Counted from the first letter of the stretch, positions 1 through 11,805 are shown. The stretch is DNA of 64,000 nt from Taudactylus pleione (GCA_031769625.1 JAUIMM010000701.1:558001-622000), one strand, 5' to 3'. Notes: generated from the letters alone by a model not told the origin. Program-made: numbers and translations.

Positions 1-533
1 GTTTGCCATGCGATTGCGGTATGAAATTAGACGCCCACCAGCCTAACACAAGACGCCCACTTTCCCTTAGTAACATACGTCATCTCCAGGAAGTGTATTA
101 AACAATCGGTAACATCGGCTGACATCGGACCCACTTGTGGCTGACCATACCCTACCGCGAGGAAGTGCTGCTGTGTTTAATTTATCCATGTGACGTGTAT
201 GCTGACGATGCATCTTAATTAAGCAAACCCCTTAAATGGCGTTCCGACACACACAGACACGCCTGCGTTTGCACCACCACACCCCCGTTACCATCGACCT
301 CCCCCTTGCGCAGCGTCTGTGTACTGGCTGTGAACGCTTCCCAATTGCAGTGACTGGTTCGTGCACTTGTACGCATGCGCAGATTGCAAACATCGTCAGC
401 TGGGTGTGAATCGGGCCCTGTGATCGATATGAGCACTTTGCGCACGTGAATTGCGTTGCATACACATGCGCAAAACACAGCAATTGCACAACTGTGTGCG
501 TATTCGCAGTTGCGATGAGTAATGAATCAGGCC
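1..533. mobile_element. MITE, long GGGCCTGATTCAG family, left end off window
   Basis: The right end is the inverted terminal sequence CTGAATCAGGCCC-like (tgaatcaggccc) at about 522-533. The interior (cggtaacatcg, acgcccactttccctta) matches the complete copy at 20512-21020 and the fragment at 49921-50110. The element is rich in GCGATCGCA-like words and has no coding capacity. Open frames across it are incidental. The left end lies before base 1. Confidence 0.7.
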
Positions 534-834
534 CATATTTTGATCATGATCGACAAATCAGTGAAATTGAACATGTTGGATTTCACCGATGCCCCGACCC
601 CAGCATTTGGGGATCGATGAATTGGCCCAAAACATTGGTTATGTTTAGGGGCCTTTACTTGTGTATCGAGAATAATAAGTTGTTCAGCTACTTTCTAAAT
701 TATACTGCCTTGCTTTACAGATTCATGTGCTTTGGATTTGTCCAAATAAAGGCTTATGCTATTAACTAACATATTTTTGCTTTTTACTATTTGTAAATGA
801 GCGTAGACTGATCATAGAGCATCCAACGTGATCA
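534..834. other. Unannotated AT-rich stretch
   Basis: No coding exon, RNA gene or repeat family was recognised. An AATAAA word at about 745 lacks any supporting reading frame. It probably lies within an intron of the plus-strand host gene, if that gene extends upstream. Confidence 0.4.
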
Positions 835-3443
835 GGGCCTGATTCAGAGCCGGACACTCTGACAAGAGCGCTCGCTCTGAATCAGGGCCGTCCTACCTAT
901 GCGCTAGGGTCTCGCTGCCACAAGCCCAGGAGTGCTTTTGGCTCTAGTATGGGGGAGAAGAAGAAAACTCTCTTGTTGGGGGCACTCGAATGTAAAGGTT
1001 ATAATAAGAATAATATATAAAAAATAACTTTTATTAGATATATTTTAAAATACCAAAAACAAGTCTGAGCCTGTTACTTATTGGCATTACTGTTGGAATA
1101 ACAGCTATAAATTATCACAAGCAGAACACGAACATACATAGAACATAAGACAACATATAATACAATACTTATCACAATTATGTGAAGCTAAGTGAAATAT
1201 TACAAATAGGTCTATAATTCTCTGTCTCATACAATATTGAGACCTATATAAAACATATACTAGTTCAATGACCTCATAATGTCGTCATAGCACAATGGCT
1301 AATCAGAATTACGGCAGAAGCATACAAGGAAATCTTCTAGAAAAGAATGTGATAATAACCATACAATATTCAATATAGGTTACGTGAGATATCACAGCAC
1401 AATAACACTGAACAGTAATCAGAGAAATACAATGATAAGGGGGTCAGATGAAATAATAGCTGACCCTGCAAATATCAAAATGAATATAAGTAAATCACAG
1501 GTTGTAATGAGAGGCAGATCACACGTAGGTCGCCTGTGATGCCACCCAGGTACTTGTAGACAGTAAGGTTATAGGAAAAAGTAAAGCTACTCCTTTACGT
1601 GGAGTTTACAAAATAGCAGCTGCTGCATGCCATTGTATAACCATTGAATGGCATGTGAGCGTACTATAAAGGTACTCCCAGGGTAGGGAATAAGTACAAT
1701 GAGTATCTGCTGTTGGACTGCGTTAAAAAGAAGGTCCTGGTGTAAACACTCAGTGCGCTAAAGAAAGTGTAGTATGAAAAGTACCTGAGCGCTCACCTCC
1801 AGGGAGCCGGTGTGTAGTATAGAAAATCTGCCACTAGAAGAGCCTGTCAGTATGCTGCCATGACGAATCCCCGAATGGCAGCATACTGACAGGCTCTTCT
1901 AGTGGCAGATTTTCTATACTACACACCGGCTCCCTGGAGGTGAGCGCTCAGGTACTTTTCATACTACACTTTCTTTAGCGCACTGAGTGGCTTTATTTAA
2001 CAGAGACAAGTTTGTGACCCTGCAATACCTTTAGGGCAACAGAGCTCCACTTGTCCTGTACTAGCCATAGTGCAGCTACACTCATACTCTTTCTTCCTAT
2101 CACTGCATATGCGATCTGGGTTTCCCACCACTCACCACTACCTTTGGTATATGACTGGCAGCAGCACAGATCGCAAACCTATGCTGTGTTATTTCATTAC
2201 GATAACTATTGTCTCTATGAGTACTCTCATTGGGGTGCGCCTATTAGAGGTTCCTGCAATGTTTACACCAGGACCTTCTTTTTAACGCAGTCCAACAGCA
2301 GATACTCATTGTACTTATTCCCTACCCTGGGAGTACCTTTATAGTACGCTCACATGCCATTCAATGGTTATACAATGGCATGCAGCAGCTGCTATTTTGT
2401 AAACTCCACGTAAAGGAGTAGCTTTACTTTTTCCTATAACCTTACTGTCTACAAGTACCTGGGTGGCATCACAGGCGACCTACGTGTGATCTGCCTCTCA
2501 TTACAACCTGTGATTTACTTATATTCATTTTGATATTTGCAGGGTCAGCTATTATTTCATCTGGCCCCCTTATCATTGTATTTCTCTGATTACTGTTCAG
2601 TGTTATTGTGCTGTGATATCTCACGTAACCTATATTGAATATTGTATGGTTATTATCACATTCTTTTCTAGAAGATTTCCTTGTATGCTTCTGCCGTAAT
2701 TCTGATTAGCCATTGTGCTATGACGACATTATGAGGTCATTGAACTAGTATATGTTTTATATAGGTCTCAATATTGTATGAGACAGAGAATTATAGACCT
2801 ATTTGTAATATTTCACTTAGCTTCACATAATTGTGATAAGTATTGTATTATATGTTGTCTTATGTTCTATGTATGTTCGTGTTCTGCTTGTGATAATTTA
2901 TAGCTGTTATTCCAACAGTAATGCCAATAAGTAACAGGCTCAGACTTGTTTTTGGTATTTTAAAATATATCTAATAAAAGTTATTTTTTATATATTATTC
3001 TTATTATAACCTTTACATTCGAGTGCCCCCAACAAGAGAGTTTTCTTCTTCTACCCCATACTACGTTTATCTATACTCTCATGGGGAGCACCTCCACACT
3101 TTACAATATTTTTGCTTGACACCTATACTAGGGTTTGATATTTATAATTGTGGATTTTCATTATTCTTTTGACTAATTATATCCAATATATTATATCCTG
3201 TGCTCAAACTATATCCCCCTATTCCCCCCCTTCCCTGGTCATTTATGTGCTTTTGGCTCTATCAGAGCCAAAAGCACTCCCACTGACATGACTAGTGATG
3301 TCAGTGGGCCCGGCTCCAGATGGTAGGCGTTCCCATGGGAACGCCTCCGTCTGGGCAGCCACGCCCCCGGCACGCCCACTAAAGGGGGCGTGCTGTCGAT
3401 CAACATCTAGCTCAGCGCTCGCGAGCGGGTCAGAATCAGGCCC
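835..3443. mobile_element. GC-rich GGGCCTGATTCAGA MITE split by a 2.3-kb insertion
   Basis: Left part 835-946 and right part 3262-3443 together give one member of the family seen complete at 12408-12903, 15589-16056 and 17713-18260. The termini are gggcctgattcagag and cagaatcaggccc. They are flanked by the direct repeat TCA (832-834 and 3444-3446), which fits a 3-bp target duplication. The interior holds the usual inverted modules (ggctctatcagagcc, actgacatgactagtgatgtcagt, gttcccatgggaac). The palindromic element at 947-3246 interrupts it exactly within the ggctctatcagagcc arm. Confidence 0.8.
947..3246. mobile_element. Large palindromic (foldback) element with 15-bp target duplication
   Basis: The sequence gtgcttttggctcta occurs at 932-946 and again at 3247-3261, giving a perfect 15-bp target duplication in the host MITE. 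The right arm (about 1875-3062) reads as the inverse of the left arm (947-1861), except that about 273 bp (1989-2261) have no left-hand partner. Outer arms are 947-1747 against 2262-3062. Inner arms are 1748-1861 against about 1875-1988, with a 13-bp loop. A non-palindromic AT-rich tail covers 3063-3246. No coding region is seen. The long duplication suggests target-primed (LINE or Penelope-type) insertion rather than a cut-and-paste DNA transposon. The gggggcactc edge motif recurs in the foldback element at 19095-19385. Confidence 0.8.
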
Positions 3444-3705
3444 TCAGTTCCATCAGACACACAATAATTTGCTTCTAAATTTCTCACTTATAGTAATTTA
3501 CTAACGATTTTACCTGTGCTGAATGAAGCAATTCATTGTCACCTAGACAATAACAACATATATATAAATGCTTGGCATGCGCATATTTATTTATTTATTT
3601 ATGTGATCCATAAGGTATAATGTGTACCAGTTGTGTCGAATGAGAGTCAGACCATGTTGCATGTGGTCAGCAATGTCATTGTTCAACTCTGTAAATTCAT
3701 CAGGT

Positions 3706-4017
3706 TAAAGCTGGCCACACACTAGACCAACTTTCATCCAACTAGATTATTGGTTGGAATGAAAATCTGGTAACGTATGGGAGTAAATGATGATCAACAA
3801 TTTGCTCCTAAATGCCAGAAAACAGATGAAAATGGTCGTTCAGACAAGTTTGTTAAATGTTTGATCTAAACAATTTGTACAGTTTTTGTCCATTTTCCGG
3901 CGTTTTGGAGCAAATTGCTGATTGTCATTTGCTTTCATACCTTACCAGATTTTCATTCCAACCAATCAACTAGTTTGCTGGTTTGACAGATAATCTTTAG
4001 ATGTGTGGCCAGCTTTA
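3706..4017. mobile_element. MITE with TAAAGCTGGCCACACA inverted termini
   Basis: The termini TAAAGCTGGCCACACA (3706) and its inverse TGTGTGGCCAGCTTTA (ending 4017) enclose a near-palindromic 312-bp unit with internal matching words such as ttggttggaatgaaaa/ttttcattccaacc. A second copy lies at 49265-49590. It is non-coding, and the superfamily is not determined. Confidence 0.8.
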
Positions 4018-4487
4018 GACCTTAATGGCTAGTTTCTTAGCTGTGTAACTGCTGGTAGCAGTGTCAGGATTTGCCCGGCTAACGCATCAATTTTCTATTG
4101 TAAAGAAAAACTATTTTGGGTAGATATCCTCTATCAGTTCATGTATTTCCCTTCTGGAGAAGTGGAGACAACTTCATTGATTTCAATACAAATGTTTCAG
4201 TGAATATCACATTTAAGGGGCCCTTTTACCTGCACAGTGGTCACTTCTGTTTGGAGATGCGATCTTACTCAATTTTGTAACCCGTGTGAAGATAAATGGG
4301 AAGAGATTAACCCCTTGCAGACACATTAAAATTGTCTGTACAGAAAGTGCTCAGATGACAATAACTGTTTAAGCTATGAAGTTTTGTGGTGTGCTGTCGA
4401 TTTTAGCTTTTATTCATCCACATTCTTTGATGTAATAAATCTGTGACAAAGCTGTTTGACTGTTTTTAACTTTGTGTTTAACTTTAG

Positions 4488-4588
4488 GTTGGTGAAGGAA
4501 CTAGTTTCAAAACGGAAAGCCTGGGTACCTTCCAGTATATTAACACCAATAACTTCTGTTAATCTCTGCCAGAAAGATAACAGTGCAG
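4488..4588 (+). CDS. Putative internal exon of unrecognised host gene
   Basis: A 101-bp segment lies between a good acceptor (tttaactttag, AG at 4486-4487) and a donor (gcag|gtaatt, GT at 4589). One frame is open throughout, reading ...LVKELVSKRKAWVPSSI... and ending ...QKDNSA, with one leading and one trailing base. The trailing base joins in frame to the exon at 19722, which joins in frame to the stop-containing exon at 20337. I do not recognise the protein. The intron to the next recognised exon would be about 15 kb and full of transposons, so further exons may exist in it. The call rests on splice signals, phase agreement and open frames only. Confidence 0.5.
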
Positions 4589-4918
4589 GTAATTATATTT
4601 CACATCAAACACTATCAGAGAAAAGATAGATGTCAATCATTATACAAAAGGACCACTCACATACAGTAAAGGCAATAGTACATAGTGATAGTTACTAACC
4701 ATAATAATATGCACACATAATGCACAGAGCACTAATACTATAGCAGTCTCCAGCACCACTGATCCTATACAGCTTTTATCATGCACTAAAGTCCAACATG
4801 TAATGTTGTGTTTCTTGTGTGACCTTATTTGGAAAGCAGCTCACTCATGCTTCTTAGATGTTATCAGTGCCTTTTAGTGTGTTTGCTGCTGTCTAGAGAA
4901 GCAGTACTCATAAATGGG

Positions 4919-5030
4919 ATGCGGTCAATATCCCGACCACAGGGATTCTCGCGCTCAGAATCCCGGCGCCGGATTCCTGACACCTGTCAGAATCCCGGCG
5001 CCGACCGCTGGAATCCCGAAGGGGTATGTA
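4919..5030. repeat. Short GGCGCCGGGATTC-type repeat fragment
   Basis: Degenerate copies of the words aatcccggcgccg and gggattc occur in both orientations (atcccgaccacagggatt, cagaatcccggcgccg twice). It resembles a fragment of an interspersed repeat. It is non-coding and its class is unknown. Confidence 0.45.
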
Positions 5031-5312
5031 TGTAGGTTTTTTTTATTCTCTAAAAACTGTGAATAGCAGTTACGTCTCCTGTGATGTCGCTTATTCCAAT
5101 CAATTAGCTGAATTTATGCTATATAGGGAGATTACACACTATCCAGTATCAGCTGCTTATTGTACTGTAACTATTTAAGAATGACTACAGAAAAAAGATG
5201 GCAACTGTACAAATATTACATCTATTTTTCACTATCGATATTAATACATATTGATGTTGATAGGTGACCGCTTTTAGGGAAACTATGAAATGTTTTATTG
5301 GATGTTCTCATA

Positions 5313-5853
5313 GGCAAACGCAGGGGGGGTTTCCGTCTGCCTGGAAACCCCCCTCCCCAGCCCACACCATGACAACAATAGAAATAGTAATATAATATAA
5401 TTTTACTAGTGCTGCATGTTCTTCTCAGTATCACATATGAAATAATTAGCACCACCTGTGGATCTTTTAACATGTATCAGCCAGTAATAAATAACCTGTG
5501 CACCAACTAGGAGATCTGGAAAACATTCACTGTTAGGGATGTGCTGCTATATATGTCCAGGGCAGTGCTAGGTAATTCTGCTGCTCCCAGACTCCTGTAC
5601 TTGCTCTAATACACTGGAATGGTGCCCATATCTAAAATAAAAACATTCAGCTCAGGCAGGATGGCCTACTGGCACATCTAATGGCTTAAGGTGATTCCTG
5701 GTTCTCTATATGCTGGAATTATGACACACAATATACCTTGTAAGATGCATATTAAAGCTGGTTAAGTGCTTATTCTACCCTACTTATGGACTGGCCACAC
5801 TCTCTCTAAAATCAAGCATTTGGAAACCCCCCTCTAGAAATCCTGCGTTTGCC
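5313..5853. mobile_element. MITE with GGCAAACGCAGG inverted termini
   Basis: The left terminus ggcaaacgcagggggggtttcc and the right terminus ggaaacccccctctagaaatcctgcgtttgcc are inverted copies about 540 bp apart. The interior is AT-rich and non-coding. Its superfamily is not assigned, although hAT-type elements in vertebrates often have comparable ends. Confidence 0.65.
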
Positions 5854-6299
5854 ACTGGTTCTAATAAGCGATTCTGGCCATATTCAGGTAGGTCAGTTTG
5901 ATTCTGAATCAGATTGTTGGTCACTTCTCTGCATGCGTGATATTGGATTGACATAGATCCAGTTTTTAAAGCGCAGGTAGAAAAAAATCTTAACTTTGTT
6001 CAACTTTAGTGTGCCCACATATGGTGCAATTCTGACAATCAACTAGTTTATTTAACACCTTATGGGCCACCAACCACAGCATGTATGGACAAAGAAAAGA
6101 CTCCCTGCAAATATTTTCTCAGTGTCTTGGGTATGGAACCAGACACTTTCATCCAGTGCTCAGGCACCTTTATTTTCTCCTAGTGCTTCTTACGCAAGTG
6201 CTGAAATGTCCTCTTTAATCACTGGTTTATCAGTTAATGCGTTCATTTCTTGGGTTGCTACTCTTTTTGGACACAAGTGACGTGACAATATAATTTATA

Positions 6300-6720
6300 A
6301 CAAAAGATCTCTTATCTTGCTGCATCATCCTGATGGATTTGCATTGAGCAATCCTGCGGTGTAATACTGCTAATCTGCATGGTGCAATTATGTTTTTCTG
6401 CCGGACTTTCCTGATAACCTGCACTGTTTAATCCTGGAATCCTGCCGTGCAATCCAGCTAACCGGTACTGTGTGTGATATCCTGCTGTGCTATCCAGTTG
6501 TACTGACATTCTGCTATTCTGATAATCTATTAGTATTTCATGGATTGCTGCAAACCTGAACTTTGCTACTTGTACCCTGATTTATAATCCAAGAACTCTG
6601 CATACTGCACCTTGTATATTTGTTGATTATTGATACCTGAACCTGGGCAACAGTACACTGCTATTGTTGTGTCATCTCAGTTGTGATATTAAAGCTTTTG
6701 ATTTTAGTCAGCATGTGAAG
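6300..6720 (+). mobile_element. Probable 5' LTR remnant of gypsy element
   Basis: C/T-rich sequence with repeated 'cctgctgtgctatcc'-like words leads to 'gtgtcatctcagttgtgatattaaagcttttg', which looks like the R/U5 end of a vertebrate gypsy LTR. It directly precedes gag-like sequence starting near 6723. The boundaries are estimated. The expected partner LTR near 11806 is truncated. Confidence 0.4.
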
Positions 6721-6722
6721 TA

Positions 6723-7500
6723 GTGTTCGGCTTTCCAGCTTTACTAACACTCCAGTCACCACTGCTAGCCCAAGGGGCTCTGACCCAAATGCCAATCCTC
6801 ACTAATGTCATGACAGTTTGTACTGGCCCAATGGATTCAACAGGTAAGCCAGCCCCAAACATACAGTATATCGGGTCCAAGATCTGGCTAACAGAATGGA
6901 GAAAAAAGAAACTAATCAAGGCCAGCTCATGCTATTCAGGTTTCATTAGTGAATCAAACTACATCTCCATTACACGATCAAGGGAAACCCAGTTCTCCTC
7001 TCGTGGCATCAGGTCTCTGTTTGCCAACTCCAGCCAAATATGACAGTGATCTCAAAACCTGATTTGATGAATCTGGGCAGCTGCTCAGAGGGCAGTATCT
7101 GATAAGATCAAAGAATTAATTAGCTGCCCTTGAACTTCCTCCTACTTTGGATGGATTAATTTTTGGTGTAACCGAGTGGATCTACGTTTCTGTGAGATAG
7201 CTCAAGAGAGGAATAGAGTGGAGCGCTTTAACCTTCATCTGGACCCCTGAATTAATTATCTCCTTCCTAGTTCTGAGGACCCTATGCATTTATCCCACCT
7301 TACACTTGAAGAACAGGAGCAACACTTCAAAGATAAATTGTGCCTATACTGTGCTGATTCTAGTCATTTGTTGGGTTATGCCCTAAGAAATAAATGCCTG
7401 GTCTTGGTTAATGGAGAAGAAGTCAGCCTAGGACAATCCTTTCACTCTCTTCTAATAGGAAAGACTATGTTAGATCCGTGACTCTGAAATATCATTCGGG
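6723..7500 (+). pseudogene. Decayed Ty3/gypsy Gag
   Basis: Several plus-strand frames together resemble a vertebrate gypsy Gag. A stretch near 7090-7180 resembles the Gag C-terminal helical region. The segment 7284-7480 contains a degraded zinc knuckle, with LCLYCADSSHLL retaining C..C....H but missing the final cysteine. Multiple stops and frame changes separate the pieces. Gag would package the element RNA in cytoplasmic particles, but this copy cannot make it. It belongs with the pol fragments that follow to 11760. Confidence 0.6.
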
Positions 7501-7794
7501 GTCAGTTTATTTACCAGCCCTGAGGAGCAGCTGGAAATGTTATTTATGCAGCCTTAGTGAAAAAATTGGCATTATTCTTGACACCTAGACCTACTTCAGT
7601 CTATCTTACAGGTTTGGATGGAAGTCGAATTCCTGGTGGTACATTCTGCAGCAAACTCTTTCAGTGAACCTCTTAGTAGGTGCACTTCATTCCAATTCTA
7701 TCTTGTTCCTAGTTATCTTAAAGGTTACCAGTAAGCTGATCCTTGGTCTTTAACATCTGCATAACATGCTCATTGATTAATCCTCATCTCAAAT

Positions 7795-8205
7795 TCTGGT
7801 CTGGGGCTACTACTATGCCATTCTTCATCTCAAACAAGTTCTGCCTCTCCAAAATGCCTCTGGGAAATTTACCATTCATCGGATCTACATAAAAATTTCA
7901 AGATGTATTTAGCAAGCAAGGTGCTGTAATTTATCACCACATCGTCTTTGGGATTGTCCTATCAATTTAATACCTGGGAAAATGCCTCCAAGAGGAAGGG
8001 TTTACCCCCTTTCCCTTCCCGAAACACAAGCTATGTCAGAATATATAAAAAAATCTATAAAGAGGGATCATTCCTTTACCTCTCCAGCAGGCGCTGGGTT
8101 CTTTTGGTCAAGCAAAAAGATGAGACCTTCATCCTTGCATTGACTATCGTGGTTTGAATGATATTGCTGTCAAGAACCTGTATCCACTTCCATTAATCTC
8201 AAAAA
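7795..8205 (+). pseudogene. Gypsy protease/reverse transcriptase N-terminal fragment
   Basis: Broken frames read into a characteristic RT entry: the region 8086-8200 gives ...[15 protein letters not shown]..., corresponding to the first conserved RT block of Ty3/gypsy elements. The protein is interrupted just after this by a mariner element. Palm, thumb and most of RNase H are not found, so RT is dead. Confidence 0.65.
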
Positions 8206-8219
8206 GTAAAGGAAGACAC

Positions 8220-9605
8220 TAGTGCCCATAGTGGTTTGAGAGTCACAAAAGATTTAGTGCCGGTTGTGAGGATGTCTAAGATTATGAACGTCCAGGAAGG
8301 CCTTGCACGTTAAAAAAAAAACTGGAAAAAAATTGAAACATGTTCGAATTGACCATCTGTCACAACTCTCGGATGGTTAATGGACGCAACCCGTATTGTG
8401 GGAATTGACAATAACTATTTAAGAGGCGCGGAGTCTAATGTGCCGGTGGTGTTCACCAGGGACCCTCGCAAGAGGGTATGGGCTTGGCTGCATCCGACAC
8501 ACAGGTCGTGGCCCTCAGAATAGGTTCCCCTATACCGGTGCTGATGTACTCTGGATGTAATGGAGAAGATTCTCAGCGTAGTCAACAGGCCGGGTCAAAA
8601 CCAACGGACTAATGGTACCAGGGAGCAGACGTATGCAGGTCACAGAGGATAGCCGAGATCAGAACCAGATAACCAAATGCAGTACCAGGGATTAGACAGA
8701 AGCAGGTCAGAAACAAAACCAGGGTCAGGAACAGACATGCAGAAGCTGATTGCAGAAATCCTCTAATCAGTGCAGCTGGTGATTGCACTGAGCTGGATAA
8801 CAGGCTGAAACTGATGTTTTCTAAGTTGTTAGGAAAAGCTTATTATTCCTAAACTGGAATACAGCAGCACACAAATCAGGACACAGAAACTGTAGATATT
8901 GAGCCAGATAGCAGTGATGGTTTTCTGCACAAAGGAGCTACAGGTTAGAACTGAACTCTAGGAAGCAACACTTTGCTCTGGCACCAGTGGGAGTTCTCAC
9001 AGGGGATATGAATCTGTTGCAAGTTCCTGATAGGCTGCTGAGGTCAGCTGAGACAGGAGCACTCCCACTGGAAGAATGCTATCAGCTGACAAAGTGCATG
9101 ATGGTGACGTCACTCCATGGTTCTTGAACAAGGTAAGGCAGAAATCCTGACCTGCAGCAAATGGCAAGTAAGTCACACAATTTGAGTGTGACACCATCAG
9201 CTCAACATCCAAATGATGAATCAACATTAGTACAAAAATTTTCTAGCAACTTTGCGGGTAACAATCAGAAAAAAGAGGTCAAAGTTGTGGAAAAATGGTT
9301 TCATTCTCCATCAGGACCAGCCCACACAGCTCTTTCTTTGAAGCCGTTTTTGGCCGAGAAACAGATTGCAGTGCTAAAACACCCTCCATACTCAGACCTA
9401 CAGTAGCACTGTGTGCCTTCTTTCTTATCCCTAGAGTCAAACCTGTACTCAAGGGAACCCTATTTGCATCAGTTACCAAGGTAAAGAAGAAAGCGAGGGA
9501 GCTGTTGTGACAGTAGACAGATAATGTGCTACAGCATGGCTTTGACCAATGTGAAATAAGAATGCAGCAGTGTGTGGATGCAGAAGGGGAGTACATATAA
9601 GGGGA
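8220..9605 (+). pseudogene. Mariner-type transposase fragments, split by an LTR-like unit
   Basis: The left part (about 8233-8350) reads in one frame as a decayed mariner N-terminal linker (DYERPGRPCT). The right part (9290-9605) gives AHTALSLKPFLAE followed by HPPYS and a shifted FFLIPRVKPVLKG, which is the DD34D catalytic C-terminal region of mariner. The third catalytic region is damaged by a frameshift at about 9390. The two parts are separated by the LTR-like sequence at 8358-9151. The mariner element itself sits inside the gypsy pol gene. It is non-functional. Confidence 0.7.
8358..9151. mobile_element. LTR-like unit related to the solo LTR at 62000
   Basis: It begins tgtcacaactctcgg and ends near aatcctgacc. 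Internal words (ggcgcgga, ggtgttcaccag, ggcttggctgcatcc, caggtcgtggccctcag) align in order with the solo LTR at 62000-63043. No coding sequence is present. The ends are approximate and no clear target duplication was seen. Confidence 0.55.
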
Positions 9606-9934
9606 TCAGAGTTAAAATGTATTTAATATAATTAAACATAATTTATAGCATCAGTTTCGTTATTTAATAGCCACACAATTGTCAAGGCAATTCTTTCTCA
9701 GAGGGCTTCAAACAGCAAGTTTCATACATGTGGGCACTTTCTAAAATATTTTTGTCTGCTGAGAAAAATGACTCTATTCGAAACAAGCTAGTACTGGAGG
9801 AATGGAGATACCTTTTTGAGGGTGCTCAGTTTCTTGTAACTGTTGTCGGAGTATAAAAACCTTCTGTACTTCAAATCAGCTCAATCTATTAATCAATGCC
9901 AGGCTCTATTTGATCTTCAAATTGCAAGGCAGAT

Positions 9935-10295
9935 GTGCTCTCCCATTTCATGATAGGAGATGAAGAGGTTCCAACAGAAAGACAGTCTAGTCTCAATCCG
10001 GAGTTTGCAGCAACTGTCGCACAGATCTTCACCTCTACTTTGGGTAAAGCCTTTGTTCCTCCAAGTCTTCAGAAAAAAAATCTTCAGTGGGCACACTGCT
10101 CAAGATTCACTCGACATGCTGGTGTCTGAAAGACCCTGGAACTCATTGCTCAAAATTATTGGTGGCCCACAATTCATCAAGGTGTACAACAACTTGTCTC
10201 AGCCTGTGCACAGAACAAGGTCCCATCCAAAGTCCTACAGATCCATTGTTACCATTGCCTATTCCGGGCATTTCCTGGTCCCACATTTCTAATCT
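9935..10295 (+). pseudogene. Gypsy RNase H end and integrase zinc-binding region
   Basis: The frame at 9935 starts with CKADVLSHFMIGDEE-like sequence, the usual end of gypsy RNase H. It continues into an integrase H2C2-like region (HCSRFTRHAGV, then LELI, then YWWPT in another frame, 10095-10190). Frameshifts are frequent. The region is cut at about 10300 by a small repeat, and the integrase core resumes at about 10690. Confidence 0.65.
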
Positions 10296-10299
10296 AATA

Positions 10300-10690
10300 A
10301 ATTTATTATTATTTATTTACAGTTTCTTATATAGCGCAACAAATTCTGTCGCGCTTACAATTTGAATTAACATTATACTGGGTTGTAAAAAACATACATA
10401 CATAAAAGACATACATAAGGGTAAGAGGGCCCTGCTTGCAAGCTTACAATCTATAGGGAAATAGGTGTTGATACACAAGGATAGGTGCTACATTTTGCAA
10501 ATTGGTCCAGCCCGATTGCAGATGTTCTTGGTGGGTTGTATAATCCAATCACACTGGAAAGTTGGCCTAGGGTTAGGAGGATGTTAAATTGAAGACAGAG
10601 AAGATGTGATAGGTGTTTACTATAAGAAGAGAGTTAGATAGGGAGCTATAAAAGGTTAGGTAAATACAGGTAAATAAATACATCAACATC
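10300..10690. repeat. Interspersed repeat inserted in gypsy integrase
   Basis: It contains 'ttatatagcgcaacaaattctgtcgcgcttacaattt', whose inverse resembles the 'agcgctgcagaatatgtgcgcactatataaata' word seen at 19492-19530. It also holds AT-rich flanks and 'gtaagagggccctgcttgcaagcttacaatctatagg'. It separates two halves of one integrase domain, which fixes it as a later insertion. I take it to be a widespread amphibian short repeat. Confidence 0.55.
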
Positions 10691-11395
10691 TGGGTAGTGG
10701 TGGATTGGTTTTCCAAGATGGCGCATTTTGTACACTCCAAGTCTCTCCATCAGCTCCAGTTCTCACCCAGTATTTCATCCAGGAGATTTTCCATCTGCAC
10801 GGTTGTCCCAGTGAGATTGTCTCCTACTGAGAAGTCCAGTTCTTGGCAACATTTTGGATATTATTTGTGCAGGGCACTACATATCCAGCTCAACTTTTCT
10901 GCTTATCACCCACAATCCACTGGGCTAACTGAAAGTGTCAATTGAGACCTTGAAACATTTCTTTGGCACAGAGAATGATTGATCTGAGCTCCTTCATTCG
11001 GCAAAATTTGCTCACAATAACCATTACAATGAGACCACCACATTCCATAAAGTCTCTAGCCTGTATCCTCTGGTCCTTCCTTCGCTGCCATGACCACTTC
11101 TTCAGTTCCAGTGACAGTATCTTTATTTTGAGGGTTTAAAAAAAAAATTGGCATCAGATCTCTTATTAAGACTTCTCAATGTTCTAAATTCTTCGCAGAT
11201 AGGAAAATGAAGGCTATTCCAAATCTGCAACCAGGGGATAAGGTTTTGAATTCCGCACAAAATTTTCATCTTCCCTCTATGAAATTTGCTCCATGTTACA
11301 TTGAAACCTTCAGCATATCTCAAGTCATCAATCCAGTTTATTGCAAACTTCATCTACCATCTTATCTTTGGGTACCCACCTCATTCCAAGATCTA
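10690..11395 (+). pseudogene. Gypsy integrase core and GPY-like domain, decayed
   Basis: Successive frames give VVVDWFSKMAHFV (first catalytic aspartate region), LNFSAYHPQSTGLTESVN (third catalytic region, 10880-10942) and FAHNNHYNET (about 11010). Further on come LQPGDKVLNSAQN and APCYIETFSISQVINPVYCKL (11220-11345), typical of the domain that follows the integrase core. The order and motifs identify a Ty3/gypsy element with RT before integrase. Stops and frameshifts show long decay. Confidence 0.7.
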
Positions 11396-11576
11396 GGGGT
11401 AAATTTACTAAAGTGAGAGTTTTTAGAAGTGAGTTTTAAAAGTGATGTTGCCCATAGCAACCAATCAGATTCTAGCTATTGTCTACTGGAAGGTGCTAGT
11501 TAAATGTTAAGTAGAATGGGCAACATCACTTTTAAAACTCACTTCTAAAAACTCTCACTTTAGTAAATTTTCCCCC
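11396..11576. mobile_element. Palindromic MITE, TA target duplication
   Basis: It starts ggggtaaatttactaaag and ends with the inverse (ctttagtaaattttcccc). It is flanked by TA at 11394-11395 and 11577-11578. The arms share gagagtttttagaagtgagttttaaaagtgatgttgccca. Sibling copies lie at 18697-18889 and 41430-41631. It splits the gypsy GPY-like domain from the chromodomain. Confidence 0.9.
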
Positions 11577-11755
11577 TAGACTCAACCGCAGGAGCAATTT
11601 GAAGTCAAAAGTATGCTGGATTCACTGCATCTTCATGGTAAACTCCAGCATTTAATTGATTGGAAGGGATATGGTCCTGGGGAGAGGGCTTGGGTCAGTG
11701 CTTCAAATGTTCATGCTCCTGCTCTGGTGAAGAAGTTCCATCTCTAATTTCCCAC
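11577..11755 (+). pseudogene. Chromodomain of gypsy integrase
   Basis: The frame reads PQEQFEVKSMLDSLHLHGK..., then HLIDWKGYGPGERAWVSAS and HAPALVKKFHL. This is a clear chromodomain with the WKGY core and the acidic/tryptophan step, followed by a stop. Chromodomains at the integrase C-terminus target chromovirus insertions to chromatin marks. It follows the interrupted integrase at 10690-11395 and closes pol. Confidence 0.8.
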
Positions 11756-11805
11756 CAAGCCTCGAGTTGAGTGCCCAGTGGCGACTTCTAGAAGGGGCTA
11801 CTGTC

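Noticed and set aside
3295..3504. 69-codon ORF in the right half of the split MITE
   Set aside because: Non-coding MITE sequence. The frame is shared by chance with other GC-rich MITE copies.
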